NCBI RefSeq assembly: GCF_000247645.1
Contig: NZ_AHWA01000002.1
Span: 186,001-250,000 of the forward strand
Source: Salinibacterium sp. PAMC 21357
GTDB taxonomy: Bacteria; Actinomycetota; Actinomycetes; Actinomycetales; Microbacteriaceae
Direction of reading: 5' to 3'
DNA: 64,000 nucleotides
Positions 1-9,344 of this stretch are shown piece by piece. Within the stretch, counting starts at the first letter, position 1. Each line of letters opens with the position of its first letter. The notes beneath the pieces were generated by a model. The model did not search any database, was not told the DNA's origin, and was given only the letters and a program-made list of their open reading frames with translations. A program made the position numbers and the translations under genes.

Positions 1-3000
1 CCGCACGCGGTGATAAGACGCGCGTGCGCTGGGGCGGCAGCCATCAGACTCGGGACGACGTCGGTGGTAGTGGTGCGTATACCCACATGACATTGCTCTC
101 TCAAAACAATGAGGGAATGCACAACCTCTTTCGCCTGTCATCCAAGGCATCAATTGAGGGATTTTACTTCAAGCCCCGCATGGATCGTGAGCTTCTTAGC
201 CAGTATTCCAAAGGAATTATTGCGACCACTGGGTGCGTTGGTGGTGAGGTTCAAACTAAGCTCCGCCTCGGACTTTATGACGAGGCACGCCAAGCGGCAG
301 CCGACTTCCAAGACATCTTTGGAAAAGAGAACTTCTTTGCCGAGATAATGGATCACGGCATTGATATCGAACGCCGCACGATCCTTGATCTCATTAAGCT
401 TGCCAAAGAGCTTGATATGCCTCTCCTGGCGACGAACGACTTGCACTACACGCACTCCCACGATGCGACTGCCCATGCCGCGCTACTGTGCGTGCAATCG
501 GCGTCAACCCTCGATGACCCGAACCGTTTCAAGTTCGACTCGAACGAGTTTTACCTCAAATCAGCAGCAGAAATGCGCTCGTTGTTCCGCGAGCATCCTG
601 AGGCGTGCGACAACACGCTCCTGATTGCTGAGCGTTGCGAAGTCAACTTTGAGGGCCGCGACCTCATGCCACGCTTCCCGGTCCCTGAAGGGGAAACTGA
701 AGCGACCTGGTTCGAAAAAGAGGTCGCTCGGGGAATGAACAAACGCTTCAATGACGCGCCATCCGACGCGCACCTAGCTCAGGCTAAGTATGAGGTCGAC
801 GTAATCCAGCAGATGGGATTCCCCGGCTACTTCCTCGTTGTGGCCGACTTTATTGAGTGGGCAAAAGCGCAGGGAATTCGTGTCGGTCCTGGCCGTGGTT
901 CAGCTGCGGGCTCAATGGCCTCGTATGCGGTCGGCATCACTGAACTCGATCCTCTAGCGCACGGTCTCATCTTTGAGCGGTTCTTGAACCCGGAACGTGT
1001 CTCGATGCCTGACGTCGATGTCGACTTCGATGATCGGCGACGGGGCGAAGTTATCCGCTATGTCACCGACAAGTACGGTGACGACCGCGTTGCCCAAATC
1101 GTCACGTATGGAACTATCAAGGCAAAGCAAGCCCTCAAGGACTCGGCTCGAGTGCTTGGCATGCCTTACTCGGTGGGGGAGAAGCTCACGAAGGCGATGC
1201 CGCCCGCCATCATGGGTAAGGACATTTCGCTTCACGATGTACGAAACAAAGATGCACCGCGATACAAAGAGGCGGCTGATATCCGCGGGATCGTCGATAC
1301 CGATGCTGAAGCAGCCAAGGTCTTTGACACCGCTGTGGGGCTTGAAGGTCTGAAGCGTCAGTGGGGTGTGCACGCGGCTGGAGTCGTTCTCTCTGCTGAG
1401 CCACTTCTCGATGTGCTGCCGATTATGCGTCGAGAAGATGACGGCGCCATCATCACTCAGTTCGATCAGCCACCGCTGGAGAGCCTCGGCCTGATCAAGA
1501 TGGACTTCCTGGGGTTGCGAAACCTCACCGTCATCGAAGATGCCCTCACGATGATCAAGGCGAATACTGGCACCCCGCTTGTTATCGAGGACCTCGATCT
1601 GGATGCTGACCAGGCGACCTATGACTTACTCGCCCGTGGTGACACCTTGGGCGTTTTCCAGCTTGATGGCGGGCCAATGCGTGCCCTCCTGAAGCAGTTG
1701 AAACCGACAAACTTCGAGGACATCTCCGCCGTCATCGCGCTGTATCGTCCGGGCCCCATGGGCATGAACTCGCACACCAAATACGCGCTGCGCAAGAACG
1801 GCTTGGAAGAGATCGACGCGATCCACCCCGAGCTTGAAGAGCCCCTCAAAGACATCCTTGGCACAACATTCGGTCTGATCGTGTACCAAGAGCAAGTGAT
1901 GTCAGTGGCTCAAAAAGTCGCAGGGTTCACGCTCGGGCAAGCAGACGTTCTCCGTCGCGCCATGGGTAAGAAGAAGAAGGAAGAGCTAGACAAGCAATTC
2001 ATCGGCTTCGAGACCGGCATGCTCGACAACGGCTTCAGCAAAGAAGCCGTCAAGGTGCTGTGGGAAACGCTGATGCCGTTCGCCGACTACGCCTTCAACA
2101 AGGCGCACAGCGCTGGCTATGGCGTGCTGAGCTACTGGACCGCCTACCTCAAAGCAAACTACCCGGCCGAATATATGGCTGCGCTTCTGACCAGCGTCGG
2201 CGACTCAAAAGACAAACTCGGAATGTATCTGAGCGAGTGTCGTCGCATGGGTATCAAAGTGTTGGCACCCGATGTCAACGAATCGACAGTTAACTTCACC
2301 GCCGTCTCCGGCGACATCCGATTCGGCCTTGGAGCTGTTCGAAACGTCGGTGCAGCGGTAGTCGAGCAGATCGTTCGCGCGCGCACCGAACAGGGCCGCT
2401 TTGAGTCGTTCCACGATTACTTGCGCAAAGTATCCATTCAAGTGGCGAACAAGCGCACGGTCGAATCACTTATCAAATCTGGTGCGTTCGACTCTCTCGG
2501 TGCGACCCGGCGCGGTCTTCTGGAAATCCACGAAGATGCGTGTGACTCTGCCGTTAGCCTCAAACGCAACGAAGCAAATGGACAGGTCGATCTATTCGGT
2601 GGCATCTTCGACTTCAACGAAGAAGAAGACGGTGTTCCCGAGCGCCCAGAGTGGTCTAAACGCGACAAACTAGCTTTCGAGCGAGAGATGTTGGGCCTCT
2701 ACGTCTCTGATCATCCACTCTCCGGTCTCGAAATTCAGCTAGCCAAGCATCAGGATGCGACCATCACCGAGGTGCTTTCGGGAGACGTGGTTGCTGATGG
2801 CGATCATGTATCGATCGCGGGGCTCGTCACGAGCGTTCAACACCGAGTTGCGCGCAACAGCGGCAACCAATACGGAATCGTCACTGTCGAGGACTTCGGC
2901 GGCGAGATCAGTGTCATGTTCTTGGGAAAGACTTATCAAGAGTTTGCGCCTGGCCTTGTCAACGACTCGATCGTTGTCGTTCGTGGGCGCGCGAGTGCTC

Positions 3001-3287
3001 GTGACGATGGTATGAATCTGCATGCCGTCAGTATGTTCTCGCCAGAGCTAGGCCCCAGTCTGGGTTCGGGCCCGATCGTCGTATCGATTAATGATCAACG
3101 AGCCACAACCGATGTGGTGTCGGGTCTCGGCGATGTGCTCATCCGGCATGCTGGCAACGTAGAAGTGCGTTTGAAGCTTGTGCGAGGAGACATCGCGCGA
3201 GTTTTCGAAGTGCCGTACCGGGTTAAAGTGTCAGCGGATCTCTATGGCGAGCTCAAGACTCTTCTCGGCCCTGGCTGCCTAGGGTAA
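1..3287 (+). CDS. dnaE: DNA polymerase III alpha subunit, 5' end outside window
   Basis: Replicative DNA polymerase catalytic subunit. The reading frame is open to the left window edge, so the true start lies upstream; roughly 70-90 N-terminal residues of the PHP domain are missing relative to the usual actinobacterial length of about 1,150-1,190. Numbering from the GTG at 24, the PHP domain remnant covers about the first 220 residues, the palm aspartate motif PDVDVDF lies at 329-335, YRPGPM near 574 and KAHSAGYG near 692. An OB-fold follows at about 925-1000 (starting VSIAGLVTSVQHR) and a short C-terminal domain ends at TAA 3285-3287. It is DnaE1-like in length and domain order, not the shorter mutagenic DnaE2/ImuC type. 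The next gene converges on it. Confidence 0.97.
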   Translation, partial: ARGDKTRVRWGGSHQTRDDVGGSGAYTHMTLLSQNNEGMHNLFRLSSKASIEGFYFKPRMDRELLSQYSKGIIATTGCVGGEVQTKLRLGLYDEARQAAADFQDIFGKENFFAEIMDHGIDIERRTILDLIKLAKELDMPLLATNDLHYTHSHDATAHAALLCVQSASTLDDPNRFKFDSNEFYLKSAAEMRSLFREHPEACDNTLLIAERCEVNFEGRDLMPRFPVPEGETEATWFEKEVARGMNKRFNDAPSDAHLAQAKYEVDVIQQMGFPGYFLVVADFIEWAKAQGIRVGPGRGSAAGSMASYAVGITELDPLAHGLIFERFLNPERVSMPDVDVDFDDRRRGEVIRYVTDKYGDDRVAQIVTYGTIKAKQALKDSARVLGMPYSVGEKLTKAMPPAIMGKDISLHDVRNKDAPRYKEAADIRGIVDTDAEAAKVFDTAVGLEGLKRQWGVHAAGVVLSAEPLLDVLPIMRREDDGAIITQFDQPPLESLGLIKMDFLGLRNLTVIEDALTMIKANTGTPLVIEDLDLDADQATYDLLARGDTLGVFQLDGGPMRALLKQLKPTNFEDISAVIALYRPGPMGMNSHTKYALRKNGLEEIDAIHPELEEPLKDILGTTFGLIVYQEQVMSVAQKVAGFTLGQADVLRRAMGKKKKEELDKQFIGFETGMLDNGFSKEAVKVLWETLMPFADYAFNKAHSAGYGVLSYWTAYLKANYPAEYMAALLTSVGDSKDKLGMYLSECRRMGIKVLAPDVNESTVNFTAVSGDIRFGLGAVRNVGAAVVEQIVRARTEQGRFESFHDYLRKVSIQVANKRTVESLIKSGAFDSLGATRRGLLEIHEDACDSAVSLKRNEANGQVDLFGGIFDFNEEEDGVPERPEWSKRDKLAFEREMLGLYVSDHPLSGLEIQLAKHQDATITEVLSGDVVADGDHVSIAGLVTSVQHRVARNSGNQYGIVTVEDFGGEISVMFLGKTYQEFAPGLVNDSIVVVRGRASARDDGMNLHAVSMFSPELGPSLGSGPIVVSINDQRATTDVVSGLGDVLIRHAGNVEVRLKLVRGDIARVFEVPYRVKVSADLYGELKTLLGPGCLG

Positions 3288-3348
3288 CCAATTGAGCGGG
3301 CGGTCGGTCGAGGTTTTGGTCGGCGCCCGAGTCTAGGGCCGACGTCGG

Positions 3349-3852
3349 CTAGTCGTCGAGGGTGCTCGGACGCATGTAGGCACGCTCGTGGTACAGCAGA
3401 GCCTCGTCTTCATCGCCCAAGATGCCGCGGTCGATGTGGACCACTATTACGGCATTGTTATGCACAGTATGGACATCAATTATGTGCCCGACCGCGATGG
3501 CGGTTGCGCCTTCTAGAAGCGGAAGTCCCGTTTCGTCGGCGTGCCAGTGGTCTCCGACAAAGCGAAGGTCGTGATCGGCGGCCATGCGTTCTGCCAAGTG
3601 GCGACTGCGCGGCCCCAACATGTGAATCGCCACGTTGTTGCCTACGGTGATGGCGGGCCACGAGCTCGAAACCTGAGCCATGTTGAACGTGGCCAGTGGG
3701 GGAACCGCGGCAAGCGAAGCTAACGATGTGGCGGTGAAACCCACCGGATGACCGTCGGGCGCTAGCGAAGTGACGACTGCCACCCCCGCTGCATGGCGCC
3801 TAAATGCGCTCTTGAAAGCGTCTGTTCCGTCTGTTGCTGCTGAATTATCCAT
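3349..3852 (-). CDS. Flavin reductase-like FMN-binding protein
   Basis: A 167-residue single-domain protein of the flavin_reduct (FMN-binding split barrel) family, which supplies reduced flavin to partner monooxygenases or acts as a stand-alone NAD(P)H:flavin oxidoreductase. The N-terminal stretch FRRHAAGVAVVTS, the GFTATSLASLAAVPPLATFN segment and the later HMLGPRSRHLAERMA are family-typical. No partner monooxygenase lies nearby, so the substrate is unknown. It is transcribed divergently from hisD across a 69-bp intergenic region and converges with dnaE. Confidence 0.88.
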   Translation of the reverse strand: MDNSAATDGTDAFKSAFRRHAAGVAVVTSLAPDGHPVGFTATSLASLAAVPPLATFNMAQVSSSWPAITVGNNVAIHMLGPRSRHLAERMAADHDLRFVGDHWHADETGLPLLEGATAIAVGHIIDVHTVHNNAVIVVHIDRGILGDEDEALLYHERAYMRPSTLDD

Positions 3853-3921
3853 ATCTCCTCATTTCAAGCCTAAGCTGCGCGTAAGAATTCCCCAGACAGA
3901 ACGAACTAACATGGTGGAGTC

Positions 3922-5235
3922 ATGTCGCTGAATACAATCGATCTCCGCGCCGCTACTTTGAGCCGTGCTGAGCTATCCCGTGTCATCCCTCGTGCCGAAA
4001 TGGATGTGTCCGTCGCTTCTGCCGCGGCGATTCAACTCATCGATGATGTGCGGGAGCGAGGCGAACAAGCACTTCTTGACCAAGCGGAGCGGCTTGACCG
4101 GGTTCGACCCGACCGAGTGCGTATTCATGCCGATGAGATTACGCGCGCTACTCGGGCACTCGAGCCCGCGGTGCGAGAAGCACTTGAACTCGCGATCGAT
4201 CGCGTTCGTACGGCGAGTAAGGCCCAAGTGCCGCCTCCAGTGATGACTCAACTCGGTGATGGCGCGGAGATTGTGCAGCGCTGGCAGCCGGTCAACCGAG
4301 TGGGGCTCTATGTTCCTGGCGGCAAAGCCGTCTACCCGTCTAGCGTGATCATGAATGTCGTACCGGCCCAGATCGCCGGTGTTTCGTCGGTGGCTCTGGC
4401 CTCGCCTCCCCAGCGCAATTTCGGGGGAGCGGTGCATCCAACGATCCTTGGAGCCGCAGGCCTTCTCGGCGTTGACGAGGTATACGCCATGGGAGGCGCC
4501 GGCGCCATTGGTGCTTTCGCCTACGGAATTCCCGATCTCGGTCTTGATCCTGTTGACATCATCACCGGTCCCGGAAACGTTTATGTTGCCGCAGCCAAGC
4601 GCGCAGTCCGCGGTATCGTCGGAATCGACTCCGAGGCCGGGCCAACCGAAATCCTCATCATTGCGGATGCAGCAGCGAACCCTCGATTGGTCGCTGCCGA
4701 CCTGTTGAGTCAAGCCGAACACGACGAGCTCGCGGCTGCAGTTTTGGTGACCGACTCAGAAGAACTAGCTGATGCTGTGCGTATTGAGCTCGCCGAGCAG
4801 CTTGCAGCGACGCCTCATTCAGCGCGTGCAGGTATTGCGCTCGCTGGTCAGCAGTCTGCGATTGTGCTGGTGGGCGACATGGCCGCCGCGGCCGCTCTGA
4901 GCAACGCCTATGGCCCCGAGCACCTAGAGATTCAGAGCGAAGAGCCAGGCACTGTCATGGACATGATTGACAATGCTGGCGCAATTTTTCTTGGTTCTCA
5001 GTCACCGGTGAGTCTCGGCGACTATCTCGCCGGCTCCAATCATGTTCTTCCCACGGGTGGTCAGTCGCGCTTCTCGTCGGGGCTTGGCGCGTACACGTTC
5101 CTGAGGCCACAGCAAGTCATTCGCTACAGTCACGATGCCCTGCGCGCTTTAGAGCCGCACATCGTCGCGCTGAGCGCTGCAGAGGATCTTCCGGCGCACG
5201 GCGCGGCTGTGAGTGCACGTTTCACCGATCGCTAA
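3922..5235 (+). CDS. hisD: Histidinol dehydrogenase
   Basis: Catalyses the last two steps of histidine biosynthesis, the NAD-dependent four-electron oxidation of L-histidinol to L-histidine. The 437-residue length is normal. Visible signatures are YVPGG near residue 129, GPGNVYVAAAKR, SEAGPTEI, the Zn-ligand segment SQAEHDE near 262, GPEHLE near 330 and NHVLPTGG near 373. GGTGGAG sits just before the ATG and supports this start. The gene stands apart from other his genes here and is followed after 20 bp by nrdR, with which it may be co-transcribed. Confidence 0.97.
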   Translation: MSLNTIDLRAATLSRAELSRVIPRAEMDVSVASAAAIQLIDDVRERGEQALLDQAERLDRVRPDRVRIHADEITRATRALEPAVREALELAIDRVRTASKAQVPPPVMTQLGDGAEIVQRWQPVNRVGLYVPGGKAVYPSSVIMNVVPAQIAGVSSVALASPPQRNFGGAVHPTILGAAGLLGVDEVYAMGGAGAIGAFAYGIPDLGLDPVDIITGPGNVYVAAAKRAVRGIVGIDSEAGPTEILIIADAAANPRLVAADLLSQAEHDELAAAVLVTDSEELADAVRIELAEQLAATPHSARAGIALAGQQSAIVLVGDMAAAAALSNAYGPEHLEIQSEEPGTVMDMIDNAGAIFLGSQSPVSLGDYLAGSNHVLPTGGQSRFSSGLGAYTFLRPQQVIRYSHDALRALEPHIVALSAAEDLPAHGAAVSARFTDR

Positions 5236-5255
5236 CCGGGTACGCTTGACAAACT

Positions 5256-5714
5256 ATGTATTGCCCCTTTTGCAGGCATCCCGATAGCAGGGTTGTCGAT
5301 TCCCGCACGAGCGATGACGGTCTTTCGATTCGTCGTCGTCGTCAATGCCCCGAGTGTGGGCGACGATTCTCGACCACCGAAACTGCGTCGCTCAACGTAA
5401 TCAAACGCAATGGCGTCGTTGAGTCCTTCAGCCGTGAGAAAATCGTGAGTGGTGTGCGAAAAGCGTGCCAGGGGCGACCCGTTACCGACACGGATCTTGC
5501 AGTGCTCGCTCAGAAGGTTGAAGAGGCAATTCGCGCCACAGGTGCTGCCCAGATCGACGCAAATGAAATCGGCTTGGCTATTCTTTCGCCGCTGCGAGAT
5601 CTCGATGAGGTCGCGTATTTGCGATTTGCCAGCGTCTATCAAGCATTCGACTCACTTGACGATTTTGACTCGGCTATCACCCAGCTCCGTTTGGATCACG
5701 GCACCACCTCCTAA
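5256..5714 (+). CDS. nrdR: Transcriptional repressor NrdR
   Basis: Nucleotide-sensing repressor of ribonucleotide reductase genes. The 152-residue protein has the expected two parts: an N-terminal zinc ribbon (CPFC at 3-6, then CPEC at about 31-34) that binds NrdR boxes, and an ATP-cone at about 46-136 that senses ATP/dATP. Family length is about 150, so it looks complete. It lies 20 bp downstream of hisD and 50 bp upstream of pyrD. No ribonucleotide reductase genes are in the window, so its regulon cannot be seen here. Confidence 0.97.
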   Translation: MYCPFCRHPDSRVVDSRTSDDGLSIRRRRQCPECGRRFSTTETASLNVIKRNGVVESFSREKIVSGVRKACQGRPVTDTDLAVLAQKVEEAIRATGAAQIDANEIGLAILSPLRDLDEVAYLRFASVYQAFDSLDDFDSAITQLRLDHGTTS

Positions 5715-5764
5715 TCAGACCACGTTGTTGAACACTTCTTCTATCGCTGAGAGCACCGTCGCCT

Positions 5765-6799
5765 ATGTATCCATTTTTCTTTCGCACTGTTCTCAAGCGA
5801 CTAGATCCTGAGTTCGCTCACTCGTTGGCGTTTTCGGTGATTCGAGCGCTTCCCGCGATCGGGATCGGCCGAATGTTGCGCCGCGAACCCGACCCGCTAT
5901 TGCGCGTCGAGACGCTGGGTCTTAGCTTTGATTCTCCGTTCGGCGTGGCCGCCGGATTCGATAAATCAGGAGTAGGCATCCAAGGACTGTGGCAATTGGG
6001 TTTCAGCCATGTTGAGGTCGGAACGATCACCGCGCTTCCGCAGCCAGGCAATCCGAAACCTCGACTCTTTCGGTTGGTTGCCGACCATGGCGTCATCAAC
6101 CGCATGGGTTTCAACAATGCAGGTGCCGTAAAAGCGGCTGCGGTAATCCAGCGCGCACGCCGCCGAAGCGAGCGGCCGGTGATCGGTATCAATATCGGAA
6201 AGTCCCGCGTTGTGGCCGTCGAGAATGCGGTTGCGGACTATCTGACGAGCGCTCGCGCGCTTGCTCCTCTCGCCGACTACCTCGTGGTGAACGTGAGTTC
6301 GCCAAATACCCCGGGGCTCCGTGGATTGCAAGAGATCGACATGCTGAAGCCGCTGCTCACCGCAGTGAAGGCGGCAGCAGGTGACACCCCGGTATTGGTG
6401 AAGATTGCGCCAGACGTCTCCGATGACGAAGCGCAGGCAATCGCTCGACTAGCGGTAGGCGAGCTTGACGGCATTATCGCGACAAATACGACGCTCTCAC
6501 GCGAGGGGTTGGCAACCGCGCCAGAGATTGTTGAGGCGGCGGGAGCCGGTGGAGTGTCCGGAAGACCCGTCGCGGCGCGGTCGTTGGAACTATTGCGCAT
6601 CATCCGAGCCGTCGTTCCGCCCGAGTTCTGCGTGATCTCCGTCGGTGGGGTGGAGACTGCTGACGACGTAGCCCAGCGACTCCGAGAAGGGGCAACTCTG
6701 GTTCAGGGCTACACCGGCTTTATCTATCGCGGGCCATTCTGGGCTCGATCGATAAACCGCAAGCTTGCGCAGATCCTTCGCGCAGAGCGAGCGGTTTAG
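5765..6799 (+). CDS. pyrD: Dihydroorotate dehydrogenase (quinone), class 2
   Basis: FMN enzyme of de novo pyrimidine synthesis that oxidises dihydroorotate to orotate and passes electrons to membrane quinone. The 344-residue protein has the class 2 layout: an N-terminal helical extension (about 1-45) for membrane and quinone contact, GFDKSG near 69, NVSSPNTPGLRGLQ with the class 2 catalytic serine near 180, VLVKIAPD, ATNTTLSR and the phosphate-binding SVGGVETADD near the C terminus. It follows nrdR in the same direction and converges on the DUF3043 gene. Confidence 0.96.
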   Translation: MYPFFFRTVLKRLDPEFAHSLAFSVIRALPAIGIGRMLRREPDPLLRVETLGLSFDSPFGVAAGFDKSGVGIQGLWQLGFSHVEVGTITALPQPGNPKPRLFRLVADHGVINRMGFNNAGAVKAAAVIQRARRRSERPVIGINIGKSRVVAVENAVADYLTSARALAPLADYLVVNVSSPNTPGLRGLQEIDMLKPLLTAVKAAAGDTPVLVKIAPDVSDDEAQAIARLAVGELDGIIATNTTLSREGLATAPEIVEAAGAGGVSGRPVAARSLELLRIIRAVVPPEFCVISVGGVETADDVAQRLREGATLVQGYTGFIYRGPFWARSINRKLAQILRAERAV

Positions 6800-6826
6800 A
6801 GATCGCACAGTTCGAGACGCAGCGAG

Positions 6827-7405
6827 CTAGTGGGGGAACTGTCCGCGCTTTACCTGCGGTTTGGGCAGTCGCATAATACGCAACTGGAGCGATCGCATCG
6901 CTGCGTACCAACGAACCTTCTCGGCATGCGACTCGCCAAACTTCTCGACAATCTTGCGGCGAACACGTAGCCCGAGCAAGATGGCATCAATCGCTGCGAT
7001 AAAGAAGAATCCCCACAGTGCGAATAGTCCGAAGACCTGCAACTCTGGTTGGGGGATGACGGTCAAGATAATGACGATAAACATCGCGGGAACCAGTAGC
7101 TCTCCGACGCTAAAGCGGGCATCAACGTAGTCGCGAACGTAGCGCTTCTGCGGCCCACGGTCTCGTATAGGCAGAAACTTTTCTTCGCCATTTGCCATGC
7201 CGACACGGGCACGCTCTCGCTCGCCCTGCATTTGGGTGCGGGCTTGGCGGCGAGCTTCTTTGCGGTCGTTGGAAACGAGCGGGCGCAGATTCGCGGCTTC
7301 GCGCTCTTTACGTGTCGGGGTAGGGCGACCCTTTCCCGTGACGCTTTCGTGGTCGGCCGAGGAATCGGGAGTTGGGTTTTTGTCGTTCGAAGATGCTTTT
7401 GCCAC
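6827..7405 (-). CDS. DUF3043 membrane protein
   Basis: A 192-residue protein of the actinobacterial DUF3043 family, function unknown. The first 90 residues are hydrophilic, strongly charged and probably disordered (PTPTRKEREAANLRP is a recognisable family segment). Two membrane helices follow at about 97-115 and 122-143, and the C-terminal tail is basic (LRIMRLPKPQVKRG). It sits between pyrD and the M20 dipeptidase and is transcribed divergently from the latter. The assignment is by family resemblance; no activity is inferred. Confidence 0.85.
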   Translation of the reverse strand: MAKASSNDKNPTPDSSADHESVTGKGRPTPTRKEREAANLRPLVSNDRKEARRQARTQMQGERERARVGMANGEEKFLPIRDRGPQKRYVRDYVDARFSVGELLVPAMFIVIILTVIPQPELQVFGLFALWGFFFIAAIDAILLGLRVRRKIVEKFGESHAEKVRWYAAMRSLQLRIMRLPKPQVKRGQFPH

Positions 7406-7443
7406 TGAGTTCCTTGCGTTGATGTCGATCTAAGATTACCCGT

Positions 7444-8862
7444 ATGACTCACACGCCGCAGCCGACCTCCGCGTCGAACACTCTTGATCCTTTGCTCGAC
7501 TCGCTTTCCGAAGCTGTTGATGCCGCGATGCCGGCAACAATTGCGGAGTTGTCAACGCTAGTTCGTATCCCCTCTGTCTCGTGGGATGGCTTCGATCCTG
7601 AGCACGTTCACCGCAGCGCCGAGACGGCCAAAGCGATGATCGAGGGCATCGGTGTCTTTGACAGCGTCGAACTTGCTCGGGCGCCGATCGACGGGACAAC
7701 GCTGGGGCATCCGGCCGTTCTGGCGACGCGCAAGGCCAAAAACGGGAAGCCAACGATCCTTCTTTATGCACACCATGACGTACAGCCTCCCGGCCAGGAT
7801 GCAGATTGGGATTCGCCGCCATTCGAGCCCACCGTGCGAGGCGACCGTCTTTATGGTCGGGGTGCTGCGGATGACAAAGCGGGCATCATGGCGCATGTTG
7901 CTGCAATCCGCGCGTTCGTCGCGACCGTTGGTGAAGATTTCGATCTCGGCCTTGTTGCCTTTTTTGAGGGCGAAGAAGAATTCGGTTCGCGTTCTTTTGC
8001 CAACTTCATCACCGAGAACCGCGAGAAGCTTGCTGCCGACGTGATTGTCGTGGCCGACTCCGACAATTGGGATATCACTACCCCGTCACTGACGGTTGGA
8101 TTGCGCGGCAACGTGACATTCAAGTTGAAGGTATCGACACTCGCCCACGCGTCACACTCTGGCATGTTCGGGGGAGCGGTTCCGGATGCAATGCTCGCGA
8201 CGATTAAGCTCCTCGCAACCCTGCACGATGAAAATGGCGCGGTTGCCGTCGAGGGCCTCACCAGCCGCGACGGGCAGACGCCGGAGTACAGCGAAGAGAA
8301 GCTTCGACATGAAGCAGGATTGCTCGACGGTGTTTCCTCGGTGGGCACGGGCAGCGTGCTCAGCCGCCTATGGGATAAGCCAGCGATAACGATCACGGGA
8401 ATCGACGCGCCGAGCGTCATGAACGCATCCAATACGCTATCGCCAGCGGTGACAGTGAAGCTCAGCGCGCGAATCGCTCCAGGTCAAGACCCTGATGACG
8501 CATTCGAAGCGCTGCGATCTCATCTTGAGGCGAATGCGCCCTTCGGCGCTCATCTCGAGATCTCGGATGTCGATCGCGGCAGCCCTTTCTTGGTCGACAC
8601 CAGTGGCTGGGCTGTTGAAGTCGTCAAGACTGCAATGCAGGAGGCGTGGGGCAACGAACCCCTCGAGACCGGAATTGGCGGCTCGATTCCGTTCATTTCT
8701 GATCTCGTTGAGGTGTTCCCCGAAGCGCAAATTCTGGTGACCGGAGTGGAAGATCCGGAGTCGCGAGCACATAGCCCCAACGAGTCTCTGCACCTCGGAG
8801 TCTTCAAGCGCGCCATCCTCACGGAGGCGTTGCTGCTCGCAAAGTTGGAGCGTCGGGCGTAG
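7444..8862 (+). CDS. M20 family dipeptidase
   Basis: A 472-residue di-zinc peptidase of the M20 (carnosinase/DapE/PepV-like) family. Metal and catalytic segments are visible: HHDVQPPG, GRGAADDKAG (bridging Asp), EGEEEFGS with the general-base glutamate, the Asp of ADSDNW, and AHSPNE near the C terminus. The inserted dimerisation domain lies between about 215 and 360 (HASHSGMFGG segment). It probably hydrolyses dipeptides in the cytoplasm; substrate specificity cannot be read from sequence. It is followed after 9 bp by the ErpA-type gene. Confidence 0.93.
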   Translation: MTHTPQPTSASNTLDPLLDSLSEAVDAAMPATIAELSTLVRIPSVSWDGFDPEHVHRSAETAKAMIEGIGVFDSVELARAPIDGTTLGHPAVLATRKAKNGKPTILLYAHHDVQPPGQDADWDSPPFEPTVRGDRLYGRGAADDKAGIMAHVAAIRAFVATVGEDFDLGLVAFFEGEEEFGSRSFANFITENREKLAADVIVVADSDNWDITTPSLTVGLRGNVTFKLKVSTLAHASHSGMFGGAVPDAMLATIKLLATLHDENGAVAVEGLTSRDGQTPEYSEEKLRHEAGLLDGVSSVGTGSVLSRLWDKPAITITGIDAPSVMNASNTLSPAVTVKLSARIAPGQDPDDAFEALRSHLEANAPFGAHLEISDVDRGSPFLVDTSGWAVEVVKTAMQEAWGNEPLETGIGGSIPFISDLVEVFPEAQILVTGVEDPESRAHSPNESLHLGVFKRAILTEALLLAKLERRA

Positions 8863-8871
8863 AATTGCTGC

Positions 8872-9228
8872 ATGACTGAATCCGCTGTTGAAACTGCCAC
8901 CCACGGGGTCGCGCTCACGGAGGCTGCCTCGAACAAGGTTCGTAGCCTCATGTCGCAAGAAGGTCGTGATGACCTGCGTTTGCGTTTGGCTGTGCAGCCG
9001 GGCGGATGCTCGGGACTCATTTACCAGCTCTATTTCGATGAGCGCACTCTCGATGGCGATGTCAGCCGTGACTTCGGTGACGGTGTCGAGGTCGTTGTCG
9101 ATAAAATGAGTGTTCCGTACCTTGATGGCGCGAGCATTGACTTTGAAGACACGATCGAGAAGCAGGGCTTCACTATCGACAACCCGAATGCGGAGGGTAG
9201 CTGCGCCTGCGGCGACAGCTTCAACTAA
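8872..9228 (+). CDS. erpA: A-type iron-sulfur cluster insertion protein
   Basis: A 118-residue HesB/IscA/ErpA-type carrier that delivers Fe-S clusters to apoproteins. The three conserved cysteines are present: one in GGCSGLIYQ near residue 46 and two in the C-terminal CAC motif (111 and 113, GSCACGDSF). Family length is about 105-120. The next downstream genes encode the terminal oxidase and, further on, the bc1 complex, a common actinobacterial neighbourhood. A terminator hairpin follows. The ErpA name is by family; distinction from IscA is not certain. Confidence 0.93.
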   Translation: MTESAVETATHGVALTEAASNKVRSLMSQEGRDDLRLRLAVQPGGCSGLIYQLYFDERTLDGDVSRDFGDGVEVVVDKMSVPYLDGASIDFEDTIEKQGFTIDNPNAEGSCACGDSFN

Positions 9229-9248
9229 TTTCGCGGCAATTTTTTGAG

Positions 9249-9276
9249 AAGGTGCGCCCAATTGGTGCACCTTTTC
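9249..9276 (+). terminator. Rho-independent terminator after erpA
   Basis: A 10-bp stem (AAGGTGCGCC / GGTGCACCTT, one G-U pair) with a 5-nt loop is followed by a short T run. It starts 20 bp after the erpA stop codon and separates the dipeptidase-erpA transcript from the cta operon. Confidence 0.75.
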
Positions 9277-9344
9277 GCTTGTGTGGGGCGAGCCGGTAAT
9301 CCTTACCCCCGCTAGCTCCATATAGACTGGAAAGGTATTAGTCC

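Noticed and set aside
3330-3345. GCCGACGTCGGC palindrome between dnaE and the flavin reductase gene
   Set aside because: Loop-less and without T run; in high-GC DNA such a short palindrome between convergent genes is not convincing as terminator or operator.
3973-4722. 249-codon minus-strand open frame
   Set aside because: Lies antisense to hisD, whose conserved motifs are intact; a shadow of high-GC coding sequence.
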